DNA of 64,000 nucleotides from positions 211,001 to 275,000 of the forward strand of contig NC_065896.1 of assembly GCF_905147045.1 (NCBI RefSeq), given 5' to 3'. Under the pieces are notes generated by a model. The model made no database searches. It had not been told where the DNA came from and saw only the letters and a program-made list of their open reading frames with translations. This document shows positions 1-11,110 of this stretch, piece by piece. Position numbers and translations under genes: made by a program. Positions within the stretch are counted from its first letter, which is position 1, and every line of letters starts with the position of its first letter. The DNA comes from Nymphalis io (taxonomy: Eukaryota > Arthropoda > Insecta > Lepidoptera > Nymphalidae).

Positions 1-11
1 ATTTATTGCTA

Positions 12-232
12 ACTTTTGCAAGCCCGTCTGGGTAGGCACCACCCACTCATCACATATTCTACCGCCAAATAGCAATACATAGTATTAATGTATTCTGGTT
101 GGAATTGTAAGTGAACCAGTGTTACTACAGGCACAAGGGACATCTTAGTTCCCAAGGTTGATGGCGCATTGGCGATGTAAGGTATGGTTACCATCTCCCC
201 GTCCGCCTAGCTATATTGTAAATAAAATAATG
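12..232 (+). mobile_element. Family A short interspersed repeat, copy 1
   Basis: This is a dispersed repeat found more than a dozen times in the window. It shares the family's ordered landmarks: GCAAGCCCGTCTGGGTAGG, CACCCACTCATCA, ATTCTACCGCC, GGCACAAGGGACAT, TTAGTTCCCAAGG and GGCGCATTGGCGATGTAAGG. The 5' end (normally GGTGGTAGAGCTTTGT) is missing and the tail is A-rich. No open protein-coding sequence of meaning is present. It is a non-autonomous element, probably a SINE, because copies end in CTATTCTATAAAAAA-like tails. Confidence 0.8.
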
Positions 233-435
233 AGAAGAAATACCCGCTGGATGTTTGTTTGTCACAAAAAATTTCATTTTCAATTCAGCCGACGTGATTA
301 AAGCGAAGTCGAACTTTCAAGAAAAAATATCAATTAAAAAGCCGGTAATATAAATAAACAGATCACATTAACTGGAAACTACAACACTACAGTTATATAC
401 ATGTACTAATTAATATCTATCATCTGTTGATGGAT

Positions 436-602
436 ATAGGGGACGGGGAAGGCTGAAGAAAGTGTGGGATTGCGTAAAAAAGGATAGGTGTATGAAAGGG
501 GTGAGTGCTGAGATGATGAGTGACAGAGAGAAGTGGAAGGAAAATACACGTTGTGCCGACCCCACGTAGTGGGATAAGGGTAGTAAGAAAAAGACTAATT
601 AA
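436..602 (+). pseudogene. RTE-like LINE reverse transcriptase C-terminal remnant
   Basis: Read from 436, the plus strand encodes a basic stretch beginning RGRGRLKKVWDCVKKD, then GVSAEMMSDREKWKENTRCADPT, followed by a stop at the TAG near 570. The pattern 'GRPKK.W...V..D....G.....A.DR..W....R.ADP' is what I know as the extreme C-terminus of RTE-type and related LINE polymerases in insects. Only this tail survives, which fits a severely 5'-truncated insertion. The A-rich end near 590-600 would be its 3' tail. The assignment to a clade is tentative. Confidence 0.55.
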
Positions 603-2884
603 TATCTAAGATTCAAATATATTTTATTACCTTTTACATAATATGCGGACCTAATTAATATCCAGGCCATTTCAAATAAAAAAATACATTAAAAACAAAT
701 TGTTGACATAAAAATAGTAAATCACGTCGAGTTTACTTCGCCGCTCCGTTTTGATATTTGTCAATCAATAAATAAAGTGCTATGTTTGCTAATTTAATAA
801 AATCGAACTTTAATTTTTGACATTAATTTACAAAAGCTGTTTTTATGGAAATCAACTCTCACTAAGGTGAACGGGGATGGAGGTCAAGAAGGTACAATCT
901 CTTCGGAATGATAAGATCTACAAACTTGAAATTTAGCAAGAACGGTCCTCATGCTACGAGATCGTAAGCGTCTATTGAGGACGCGTTTATGGAAATCAAA
1001 TCACAAGGAGTTATTAAAACGAGTGATTAGAGATTCGAGTGGATCACACTTTCAGATCTATGATCTTGAAGTTTATAGATATATGATACTAACTCCCCAT
1101 CCCGGCTTCGCACGGGCAGAATAATGGTCTACATAAAACGTTTATATCGTAGTTATATAATACATATAACTTGTTATCAATTAATACTTCCGGTCCTACA
1201 TATACGGCTAGTTCGGGTACATCTTGATGATTATTTATAAGTATAGATTAAAACTTCTGTTTAACAATTTAATTAGTAATTTCATAATCAAATAAATAGT
1301 TGATTCATATTTGTTTATACTTGGAACATTTTATTATATATTATTCTATTTATTAATGGCGCCTTCTGCTTGTCAGCTTCCGGCGCAATTAATAAATAGT
1401 GCTTATTGTTTATTTATATTTTCTCAAATTATGTCGATTAATCAATGCTATAATAATTTTGTTTTATTATGTATAATGTAAGGATTAAGCTACTAGAATC
1501 TTATTTTACTGATCTGGCTAGGTTATCTGCTGCTTATCAACTTCCGGTGTAATATATTAATCTTTAATATTTAATGTTACATAATCCTGTATTATTAAAT
1601 AATATTTGTCCATAAATAATCATTAGAATAATTAAGATAAACAATGTTTAATATTATCTTTTAAGTTTGTAAATTTAGTATTAAATTAGGTCAAGATGTT
1701 TTTGTATAAATACCGCCAGTTTAAATATATCGGGCATTGGTATTGTAACCGTTGTAACGAGCATTACAAGTGTTTTCTTATATAACGTATCGTCATTTTC
1801 GCCGCCACCCTGGTAATCCACCTTCTATAAACTGTATGGTTTACGTAGCGCACGCCAGTAAAGCCCAGTCTGCTAGATTTTTACCGACATATTAAAAATC
1901 ATTGTAATATTCAGCCAATTTATATAAAACAATGAATTATACACCTACATCTTCCTCATTAATCATTCCATCCATTAGTGAAAGCCATATGATTATTATT
2001 TAGACAACGTTTTATATTAAACAGGGATAATTATTATGATATGTACATATGTAAGTCTTAAAATAATAAGAAGCTTTAGAAAAATCATTTCCAATTAAAA
2101 GGGGTTTACTAGTGAATTAAAATATTTTACCTCTTAGAAACTAGTTATTATTATATAAGGATTAAAATAATAATGATATTATTTATATGTTATAATAAAA
2201 AAATATATTATGTAGCATGTTCCGTGTATGCGAAGTTGTGGGTGACGGCTTGGTATAAAGCAACGCTACACACTTGCGGTATGCGTTACAATATAACTGT
2301 TCGCGACTTACGCGAAGACTGAAGAGAGTGCTAGTGCCGTCGACTTTCAAGACAACGACTTGACGCGTGTCCTTTGTTACAATCCCTTGACGAGTTGGAT
2401 CTCTAGACTGTAATACACGTACTTACAAATGTACGCTTCTTAATAATTAAGTTTAAATAAAACCAGTATAATCTACACTAGTTTTAATTGCTTTCCTACT
2501 AATACATAATGCCCTAAGTATCTCATTTTCCTATTCCATTTACAATTCCTTTGACTATTGTTTCTAGTTATTTATTTTCAATTTTCTGCCAGTACTAACA
2601 AAAACAAACAGACCGAATGCATTATTCGGCTTAAAGCAATTACTTCACAAATATCTCAGCTGCTTATATCCGAGAACGATAAAAGTTTCTAGCAGAGCGA
2701 ATTGGGACAACTTAAACGAAATAAAAAACATTTTGTTTCCACATGCAGAACAATATCTTTACTAAAAATGTAACGTTATTTTGTGTCTAACTGAAAACTA
2801 CTAAACCAATATACATAAAACTTCTACCAGAAGATGTAGCGCGTTTCGGAGAAGGGTTTAGAATATAATATATATATTTTAATA
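603..2884. other. AT-rich non-coding stretch, no gene seen
   Basis: I see no coding signal here. The block 840-1115 ends in CCCGGCTTCGCACGGGCAG, a phrase resembling termini of non-autonomous lepidopteran transposons. A related phrase, GCGAAGTTGTGGGTGACGGC, occurs at 2229. A sequence beginning CTGCTTGTCAGCTTCCGG (near 1367) recurs diverged near 1529. These suggest old non-autonomous DNA elements but I cannot define their ends. Confidence 0.35.
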
Positions 2885-3112
2885 TCCTGGGACATTTTTC
2901 ACACATGGCCATCTGATCCCAAATTAAGCTTGTACAAAGCTTGTACTATGGAAACCAGACAACTTATATACTACATATAACACTTTTCTTTTGTAAATAC
3001 ATACTTACATAGATAATTACGCCCAGACTCAGAACAAACAGACATGTTCATGCACACAAATGTCTGTCCTGGGTGGGAATCGAACCCACAACCTTCGGCG
3101 TGAAAGGCAAAT
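2884..3112 (-). mobile_element. tRNA-derived SINE, family F, copy 1
   Basis: Read on the minus strand this starts with a tRNA-like head (GGGTTCGATTCCCACCCAGG contains a good B box) and continues to a body with TTTCCATAGTACAAGCTTTG and GTGTGAAAAATGTCCCAGGA at the 3' end. The body matches a second copy on the plus strand at 55385-55530 almost base for base over about 80 bases. A tRNA-type promoter followed by a conserved unrelated body is the normal SINE structure. Confidence 0.7.
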
Positions 3113-3247
3113 ATTGTTATATAAGTGACGATTCTTCACATATTCACTCACATTGCTTTACATTTAGACTGTTGTAGTGACAAACGTGAACATACCGTTG
3201 GAGTGATGAATATTACATTTTTATATAAGAGCCAAAATTACCCTGTC

Positions 3248-3340
3248 GCTAGAACACGTGTTAACCAAAGATAAAGGGTTCAAACCCGGACAAGCCCTGC
3301 CCTGCCGTGACAACTAATCACGTTTTAATTATTTTTTTAT
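3248..3340 (+). mobile_element. Family B SINE head, degenerate
   Basis: The segment has AACACGTGTTAACC and then GGGTTCAAACCCGGACAAGC, corresponding to the tRNA-like head of family B (GGGTTCAAACCCGGGCAAGC). What follows is only weakly like the family B body. It is a decayed partial copy. Confidence 0.45.
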
Positions 3341-4279
3341 ACATATACTAAAATATAAAAATATCGAGATGAACCTCTCATGATAGCCAAGGAAAACATC
3401 CTGCCTGTAAGATTAGGAATGATATTTTAATTTTTTCCATCGATGCAAGAAGCAAAAATCCGTACAATAAATATTTTTATAGTCGTAGCTTGCATACCAC
3501 ATATATAACATACAACTATATTATGTTCGTATTCCCTTAGTTGCTTTCAAGCGCAATGTAATCTACTAACTAATCAGTTCATCCCATTGAAGGTAACATG
3601 GACAAGACAAGACAAAGGCAACGAGCACAATACGCTTTATTATAAATTGCTTAATAGGAGTTGTACACTTAAAACTTTCATTAGTGAACCATCTATACGA
3701 CTAAATTCAACGTTTTTACCTCAAAACTTTGTGATTTGTTTTCATTCATTTCAACCGTTCCACATTCGCAATTGATCGAGCGGAACGAGCAGGATCCATT
3801 CAACAGGCTTTCAGATGTATGTATTATACGTATGCGTCTGATGTTGGTAATGGCCACTTAATTTCAACATTTTTATTCGATATACTTTTTGTCCCAAATT
3901 ACTATTAAAAAGTTTTGTACTAAAAATCAATGCAGTACATACAGTTTTTATGTTATTACAGCTAAGTAAATTGCAGGTTTATATTTATAATCAAAAAATC
4001 AAAACTTTATAACTAGAGTTCTGAAATGTATTCTTTATTCAAATAGAATCTTATTAGAACTTTTAAATCGCCATGCTATAAAAGCTACCACTATTTCGCA
4101 ATGTATATTCTACCACCAACTTTAAAAGGTATATAATGTATTTTTATCGAGATTTATACAATGTATTTTTTTTTTTTTATCAAAAAATAAATCTTACAAT
4201 CATGTTTTTTTTAACATGGGATTTAAGTATTGATAAGCAAAAGTATTATGTTAGTAATTAATAATTACAGTAGACCCCG
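3341..4279. other. AT-rich non-coding stretch
   Basis: No exon-like open frame or recognisable repeat is seen. It contains homopolymer T runs near 4166-4180. Confidence 0.4.
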
Positions 4280-4430
4280 AAGATGCTACTGGGTGGTAGA
4301 GCCGCAAGCCCGTCTGTGTAGGTACAACCCACTCAGCGCGTATTCTACCACCAAGAAGTAATACGTAGTATTGGTATTGTTGTGTTCTAATTTGGTGAGG
4401 TTGAGTGAGCGAGTGTAACTACATGTCCCA
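4280..4430 (+). mobile_element. Family A repeat, 5' half (interrupted copy)
   Basis: GGTGGTAGAGC through CACCCACTC-like, ATTCTACCACC and GAGTGTAACTACA matches the first half of family A. The family sequence then stops, LINE sequence follows, and the second half of family A resumes at about 5560. This is one family A copy split by an insertion. Confidence 0.7.
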
Positions 4431-5556
4431 GGGGGGATGGGTTCGTCGGATAATATTATGCGGTGTTCCACAGAGCTCGGACCGCTTCTGTGGAATATCG
4501 GATATGACTGGGTCTTGAAAAGTGACACGCTTCGTGGAGTCGATCTGATGTGCTATGCAGATGATACATTGGTGACAGCGCAAAACTGTGACTTTAGAAA
4601 TTTCCACCACTGCAGTGGCTCAAATAGTGGAGAGAATTAGAAATTTAGGACTGGAGGTGGTACTTTATAAATCCAAAGCCATCTGTTTTCATGGACCCCG
4701 GCGAAAGCCTTCAATAGGAGCCAACATTATAGTCGAAGGAGTAAGCATCACTATTGAGTCGACTATGCGATACCTCGGCCTTGTCCTCGATAGTCGATGT
4801 AAATTCTCGGACCATTTCCGAGAGTTGACTCCTAGGCTGGTGGCCACAGCGGGTGCACTTGGACGACTTATCCCAAATGTCTCTGGGCCAAATTTAGGGT
4901 GTCCTCGTCTATAGACTGGGATAGTGCGTTCTATGGCGCTATATGAGGCTCCCATTTGGGCTACAAACGTTTCAAAGCAGAACCCTAATGATGCTTAAAA
5001 GACCACAACGCATTTTGGCAATAAGAACCATCAGAGGATACCCCGTACAATATCCTTTGAGGCCGCATGCGTGGCAAATGTTGATCGTAGCAGTCGCTGA
5101 GGACTTGTCGCTGCCAGCCGTGTTGAAGTCTATGGTTGGCAGTGAAAAGTCTTGGAAAGCTATGCTCCCTCTTTGCGAGACCGTTATCGCGCAAAAATAA
5201 ATGGCAGAAAGGGAGAGGGAGGACGATGTTCTGGCAGCACCGATAAGGCGTAGGAGAGTAAGGAGCAGCCGGCGTAATAACGCCAAACGCCAACTTCCTA
5301 CCTCCGTGAAGAATACCTTTGGGCATTGAAAAAGGGGGAATTCACTGCCTGAAAAGATTAGGGTCCCCCTAGGATGAAAGCGTGTCAATCCCAACAAGCA
5401 TATAGCAAAAATACGCAAGTATGCCCGTTACTTCGCCCCCTGCGAAGCGAAGACTAACCGTGGTGGTTTTAGTAGGTAAGAGTCCGACATAACCCTCTAT
5501 CATCATCATCAGTGGTAGAAGATATCCATGAGGATTTCCCGACGTATATAAAAAAA
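4431..5556 (+). pseudogene. R1-clade-like LINE reverse transcriptase fragment, frameshifted
   Basis: This is the C-terminal half of a non-LTR reverse transcriptase broken over three frames. The part 4437-4635 contains the palm motif B region (LGPLLWN) and the catalytic box C-YADD-T at 4554-4565. After a frameshift, 4588-4914 gives ICFHGPRR and the thumb motif MRYLGLVLDSR. Further shifts give ALYEAPIWA (4933-4959), MLKRPQRILAIRTIRGY (near 4990-5040) and FEAAC (near 5056). This order and wording fits the R1 group (non-rDNA-specific relatives are common in insects). About 350 bases of 3' non-coding sequence follow, ending in an A run at 5551-5557. The 5' part, including the endonuclease and most of the RT fingers, is absent, and no frame could make an active protein. 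Confidence 0.75.
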
Positions 5557-5700
5557 TGCACATGGGATATAACATCTTAATTCCCAAAATTGATGGCGCA
5601 TTGGCAATATAAGGGATGATTAATATTTCTTACAATTCCAATATGTATGGGCAGTGATGTCGACTTACCATTTGGAAGCCTGCCTACTTATTTGAAACAA
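5557..5700 (+). mobile_element. Family A repeat, 3' half (interrupted copy)
   Basis: CATCTTAATTCCCAAAATTG, GGCGCATTGGCAATATAAGG, TTTCTTACAATTCCAATATG and CTTACCATTTGG follow the second half of family A in order, ending in an A run (5698-5707). It completes the copy that begins at 4280. Confidence 0.7.
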
Positions 5701-5766
5701 AAAAAAATTCCCACCTTTCGATATATAAACATCTTAATGCTCGATACACGGTCGGGAATAATTGAG

Positions 5767-5884
5767 ACTTCGAGCGTCAGACGAGTAAGCGTAACATTTC
5801 GAGCGTCAGACGAGTAAGCGTAGCATTTTGAGCATCAGATGACGTCAGCGTAAGATTTCGGAAATCAGATGACGTCAATTTAAG
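5767..5884. repeat. Tandem repeat, four ~30-bp units, with CRE-like sites
   Basis: Four head-to-tail units can be read: 5767-5795, 5796-5824, 5825-5854 and 5855-5884. Units 1 and 2 share CGAGCGTCAGACGAGTAAGCG. Units 3 and 4 instead carry CATCAGATGACGTCA and ATCAGATGACGTCA, so that the full palindromic CRE octamer TGACGTCA appears at 5840-5847 and 5870-5877, exactly 30 bp apart. The tandem structure is directly visible; any regulatory role is inference. Confidence 0.8.
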
Positions 5885-5982
5885 ATTTGTTATTTAATCA
5901 TTTTCGTAAGCACCATGGCACACACCATTTACTTTTTATATAAAAAAAATGTGTTTTATCCCATAATACAACCGAACAACAT

Positions 5983-6268
5983 TTTACTGGTGGTAGAGCT
6001 TTGTGCAAGCTCATCTGGGTAGCTACCACCCACTCACCAGATATTCTACCGAAAAACAGAAGAACTTGATATTGTTGCATTCCGGTTTGAAGGGTGAGTG
6101 AGCCAGAGTAATTACAGGCACAAGGGACATCTTAGTTCCCAAGGTTAGGCATTGGCTATGTAAGCGATGGTTGACATTTCTTACAATGCCAATGTCTACG
6201 GGCGTTGGTGACCATTTACCATCAGGTGGCCCATATGCTCGTCTGCCTTCCTATTCTATAAAAAAGAA
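5983..6268 (+). mobile_element. Family A repeat, near full length
   Basis: This is one of the most complete copies, from ACTGGTGGTAGAGCTTTGTG to the tail CTTCCTATTCTATAAAAAAG. It shows all internal landmarks and the 3' phrase ACCATTTACCATCAGGTGG at 6211-6229. It is the best in-window reference for the family. Confidence 0.85.
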
Positions 6269-6591
6269 CATCTGAATCTTAACGGTAAACAAAAAACAGC
6301 GTTATATTTTCAATAGATAAGTCACGTAACCAAGTTTTTAAAAATTAATGTTAACCTTGAATGGATTTATTTCTTACACAGTATTTATACTCATAAAGAG
6401 CGCACATTTAACATTTTCCACAAATAAAAAGTGATATTTAACATTGTGATTTCAAGCAGTAATTTCCGAGATATAACAAGATATTTTAATAAACGTAGGA
6501 GACAAGAACACGTGGAGCGAGCCGTGCGAGTATTAGCACAGTGCGGACGCAGATAGCTTGACTCGATACAGATTCTATTATAATATTTACA

Positions 6592-6879
6592 GTAACAGCC
6601 TGTGAATGTCCCACTGCTGAGCTAAGGCCTCCTCTCCCTTTTTGAGGGGAAGGTATGGAGCTTATTCCACCACGCTGCTTCATTGCGGGTTGGTGGAATA
6701 CAAATTTCAGTGAAATTAGACACATGCAGATTTCCTCACGATGTTTGCCTTCACTGTATAGCACGAGATGAATTATAATCACAAATTAAGCACGTGAAAA
6801 TTCAGTAGTGCTTGCCCGGGTTTGAGCTCACGATCATCGGTTAAGATTCACGCGTTTTTACCACTGGGCCATCTCAGCT
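6592..6879 (-). mobile_element. tRNA-derived SINE, family B, near full length
   Basis: On the minus strand it begins with a tRNA-like head (GAGATGGCCCAGTGGTAAAA, then GATCGTGAGCTCAAACCCGG as a decayed B box). It continues with a body containing CATGTGTCTAATTTCACTGA-like and GGTGGAATAAGCTCCATACC phrases and ends with AGCAGTGGGACATTCACAGG. This is the classic layout of a lepidopteran tRNA-type SINE. Confidence 0.85.
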
Positions 6880-8014
6880 TATATTATAACATTTGTATAT
6901 ATTTTATTCAAATTCAACAAAAAATATAAAAAACAGACCGTCAAGGTAAATAAACTAAAAGCTCATAAATAATATCACGTTGAATAAATCTTTATAAAAA
7001 AATTAAATACGCTTTGCTAAACTCGCCACTCAAATGAGACAGCGCTGTAGATAAGTTGTTCTCCGTTACTCCACCTTTATGGGTGAAACTACTTAATAAT
7101 AATATATAATGGGAATGTACTTGATACAATAGAAACATCAATAAATAACATTATTCTTATATATTATAAAACATAAGCGATACATCGAGAGCACTTTTGT
7201 TATTTTTAGTATTTTACTCATCCCTCATGATCTGTTGCAATTAAATGAATACTAAAAATATCGTTTACCTACGAGTGACCTTTGCCCTGCCGCATGTTAA
7301 CTAGTTGCTACGTTACTTTACGACCTCTACTTTTTCACGTTTAATTGATATATTGGTAAAGTAAAACATATTTATAAATATTCCATCATATCATCATAAG
7401 GAAATTAGAAAGAATAGAATTATTATTTGTTAAATTTTAAAAGTTATCAAGCGGAAATACTTAACAGAGAGGGGGAAATTTATATAAACGTATGCGTAAA
7501 CTTCGCAAGAGCGCCGCCGGGCCGGGCGCTAGTTACTCGGACAGTGTTGTGTATGTATGTATGTACTTACAGACATATATCATGCGAACTTGATTATGTC
7601 AGTGATGTTCGTGTTACACTGCATTGCGGTATTGGTTTGAGCGGGTCACGTGACATCGGGCTGTTATTTTGTGTGAAAATAAAATAACAAAACATTTTCA
7701 TACAGTTCTCTGTGCAGTCGAGAGCTATAAATGTTTTACCAAACAACAACGTTCCCTCGTATCGACTCGCAGACTATACACTCGTATGTTCTATGGAAAT
7801 GAATAGAATACTGAAACTTTATTTGTTTAATACTTTATTGCGTGGCACAAAAAAAATATTTTTTTTGTAAAATAATTCGGCTTAATAGTAAGAGTTAAAG
7901 CTTTTCCTACAAGCCAACCTTAAAAAATGCAGAAAATAACGTTTCTTGAAAAACAATTTGATCAAACTCTTACATCAATATTTTTATTTTAAATAAGTAG
8001 GAAGATTAGCAAAA
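6880..8014. other. AT-rich non-coding stretch
   Basis: No recognised repeat or convincing exon. A GC-rich spot (GCGCCGCCGGGCCGGGCGC, near 7510) sits in an 86-codon open frame with no family resemblance. I do not call it a gene. Confidence 0.4.
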
Positions 8015-8208
8015 TTTTAACCCTCGCCCACATTGCCAATGCGCCACCAACCTTGTTATGTCCCTCGTGCCTGTAATTACACTGGCTTACTCACCCTTCA
8101 AACCGGAACACAACAATACCAAGAACTGCTGTTTTGCGGTAGTAATCTGATGAGTGGGTGTTACCTACCCAGACGAGCTTGCACAAAGCCCTGCCACCAG
8201 TAAATATT
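8015..8208 (-). mobile_element. Family A repeat, 5' two-thirds
   Basis: The minus-strand order of landmarks is intact from ACTGGTGGCAGGGCTTTGTG (8208) to the GGCGCATTGGCAATGTGGGC region. The 3' tail is missing. Confidence 0.8.
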
Positions 8209-8302
8209 AACCATTCCTTACATCGTCACTAAGATGTTATGTCCCCGTGCCCGACTGGCCCATTCACTCTTCAAACTGAAACACAATAAGTGTTACTAAG
8301 TA
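8209..8302 (-). mobile_element. Family A repeat, internal fragment
   Basis: ATGTAAGGAATGGTTAAT, GACATAACATCTTAG and GTGTTTCAGTTTGAAGAGTG are family A internal phrases in minus orientation. They abut the previous copy in the same direction, so this is either a tandem arrangement or a second insertion. Confidence 0.6.
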
Positions 8303-9009
8303 ACTATATTATACAAATATATCATGCGACTAGTCTTTATAAAACGTAAAATATCCCTCGCACTGCGAATACCTCATGTCATATTAATGGATATATGAAA
8401 ATGAATTCACCGCTCAAACGTCTCATCAACTTAGTTAACCGTTAAACTGTATAATTTCAATCGTTATTCTTCGAGTGCAGTAACTGTCAGCACGGTCGGC
8501 TATAAACGGCGGTTAAAATGAAACGTGCATTGTTTTTATTGCTCCAAATTTATACACAATATTTTATTCCTTGCTGAAGTTTATTGAGACAGCGCCGGAA
8601 AAACTACTCTGAAAAACTTGTCATTCACCGCAGAACACGATCGTTAAATGTCAGTTAGTGAACGTCGTTGAACGTCACATTGTCTAACAATTATAACATT
8701 TAAAAGCGTCGAAATACGAGTAGTCGCGCATCAATAAAGTGTAGTAGAAGTTCTATCTGAATAATTTTCGGTTTATATTTTATGTCTAGAAATAAAATAA
8801 TTAATCTGTATCAGACTGACAACTTAAAAAAAACATTGTGTACTGTGTGTGTTACTGTGTTACTGTGTACGAACATACGTAATACGAATATAAAAGGCAA
8901 TGTTTGAACTATCTGAATGTCAAATAATTGTCCCAACAATGCCACGCGCATTAGATAATATAATGACAAAATATTTACATAATCGTGAATAATGATTTTA
9001 TTTGAAACT
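8303..9009. other. Non-coding stretch
   Basis: No repeat family or exon recognised. A short GTGTGTTACTGTG repeat occurs near 8845-8865. Confidence 0.35.
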
Positions 9010-9183
9010 AAGGTTTCATTTTAACTCCGCCAAGGTGAACCAGCACGTGTCGGATGTAAATCCTGCACATATGGACACATAAGTGGAAGATTTTGAACCA
9101 GCCCACAATAGAGCAGCGAAGTGGAAAAAGCTTAACGTTCTCTTTAAAAGCAGCAGCAGCAGTAGGACATTCACAAGATGTTA
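9010..9183 (+). mobile_element. Family B SINE body, degenerate
   Basis: The 3' end AGCAGTAGGACATTCACA and the upstream GAACCAGCCCACAATAGAGC, AGCGAAGTGG phrases are decayed versions of the family B body (CCAACCCGCATTGGAGCAGC, GTGGTGGAATAAGC). A short CAG triplet run has grown near 9150. Confidence 0.5.
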
Positions 9184-9579
9184 CTTTACTCGGAAAATAA
9201 TATTAAATGATTGATACAACGCTCATTACACTATATATCATAAATATTGCATGTGGTGTAATGAGAGTACTCGTACGCAAAAACTATCCATTGTCCAATA
9301 TATTTTACCGGGTTTAAATTTGTAAATAATAAATAACTTTTACCCTAAAACTAGTAGTAAACGAGGTATTATTAAAATTGTGTTATTAGGGCGCCATTTG
9401 TCCAGTAAAGTGACGCAAGCGGGAAACTAACGAAGCGAAAGCTCGAAAAGAGATAGATTTTTTTTGCGATTTAATTATTTCAATGCTAAATTTTAACTAT
9501 AAGTTATTTTCTTGTATTTAAAAGTTAAGGAAATCTTGATGAATTGCACAAACAGATATCTTATATATACGTATATAAT

Positions 9580-9806
9580 AATAAAAATAATGTCCTCCAG
9601 ACCCATTTCGGCCACGGCGGCCAATCTTAAGAGAGATTAGCCAACTACGTAGGAGATATTATAGTGCACAAGTGTGTGCGCAATCACAGGTGCACTCTCT
9701 ATTCCCTAATCCGATGGGAGGGCATTCCGACACGACCGGAAAGAGTTCAGGCGCAGGACCAACTGCTTTACGTGATTTCCGAGGCACGGGAGTGTACACA
9801 TTACAT
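9580..9806 (-). mobile_element. tRNA-derived SINE, family C, head missing
   Basis: The minus-strand body of family C is present: GTGTACACTCCCGTGCCTCG, CTGAACTCTTTCCGGTCGTG, GTGCACTATAATATCTCC and GGCCGCCGTGGCCGAAAT, ending in a GGAGGACATTATTTTTATTA tail. The tRNA-like head is absent, which fits 5' truncation. Confidence 0.8.
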
Positions 9807-10935
9807 AAAGACTAATTATAAAATAGACTGAAGTGATTTATCTCATTATGATTTATGATATAGTCTAAAGTTTGGCTGCGAATGTTGTGGCGATAAGCCA
9901 TTGAAACACAAGAATGCAGGACGAATTTTATCTTGGTTTTTATATTGGTTTGGTACAATATGAACTGTTACAATATCATTTTTGAAATACAAACCGCAAT
10001 AACCAAACGAATAAAAACAGAAATCAGTTCGGATTCTTTGAAAATTTTAATTGATGCCATTTCCGTTTGGCATTTAAATCTGAAATATTCACAAAACTGA
10101 CACGAGCGCTCGTTTACCGCTGAATAGACGTATAGACGGAGGAGCTCGGCGCGACGCGACGCGACATGAAAAATGACAATTTCCATCGGATTTACTTCAA
10201 TTTCCGAACGAATCCGCCGCTATTGATTGCGTTCACGTCGACGCTGCAATATTATCTGATTTTAAACGTAGCCTCATACCAGAAAAATATCACAGGAAAT
10301 TTAATTTATTAGTAACAAAGATAATTTCAAATAGAAGAATAGAACTTGTAAATTAATTGAAATAAAAAGAAAAACGTAGTAATTAGACGATTTCTTTTTA
10401 CTATTAATAGGCCAGCGTTTGACCGTTGACTTGCCTGATGTTAAGCATCGACACGGTCTAAGATGTAGCACGCTTGCCTATAAGAAACCTGTTTATAAGC
10501 GATTTGTTATTTAAAAAAAGAATGTTGTCTAATAAATTTGAGTTTTAATAAGCACTGATTTTCATTATTTAAATTATCGATATTTAAAGTAAAATTTCTG
10601 AAAATGAAACTGTATCCCAATATTGTATGTAAAATAAGATTTTCCTAATGGCACGTGGTATTCCCGTCGCCGCACCGTGCGACTTACGATTCCTGCTCAG
10701 GCGCGTCTGTCCCCGCCATGTGCGCTCGTCAAACATCTATTTATCCATCTCTTTTGAACGCCAGGAAATTGAATGTCAACTTTGTCTTACACGAGGGGAT
10801 TGAAAATACTTCTTATATTTATACATATATTTCTATGTAATAGCAGGTTGATATATTGTATTAAGTTGAACACTATGTAGTACGGCATCAAATGAACAAG
10901 GTCTTATTTACGGAAAATATGTGAATGTGACGCTT
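9807..10935. other. Non-coding stretch
   Basis: Nothing convincing. GCGACGCGACGCGAC (near 10150-10165) is a short GC-rich tandem of GCGAC. Confidence 0.35.
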
Positions 10936-11031
10936 TAGATCAGGCAAAGTGGAGGCGTAGATGCAGGAAAGCGGACCCTGGCGTTAATAGACCGGGAAAA
11001 CGCTAGGCAGAAGAAGAAGAAGAAGATGTGA
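10936..11031 (+). pseudogene. LINE polymerase C-terminal tail with (AGA)n end
   Basis: The plus strand reads DQAKWRRRCRKADPGVN before a stop and an (AGA)n run at about 11008-11026. The 'W.RR.RKADP' phrase followed at once by a simple triplet tail is how many RTE-like lepidopteran LINE insertions end. Only about 30 codons survive. Confidence 0.45.
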
Positions 11032-11064
11032 AATGACGATATATTTTATAAAGTATTAATTGTC

Positions 11065-11110
11065 GAGAGTCGAGGTTCAGTGGCTGAAACACGCGAATCT
11101 TAAACTAAAA
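11065..11110 (+). mobile_element. Family B SINE head fragment
   Basis: CGAGGTTCAGTGGCTGAAAC and ACGCGAATCTTAAAC resemble the tRNA-like start of family B (GAGATGGCCCAGTGGTTAGA, ACGCGTGAATCTTAACC). Only the head is recognisable. Confidence 0.4.

Noticed and set aside
9..194. Recurrent short minus frames with PLGTK..LVPV.TL.HS and similar
   Set aside because: These are reverse translations of family A copies (also at 4286, 32978, 50506, 54935), not proteins.
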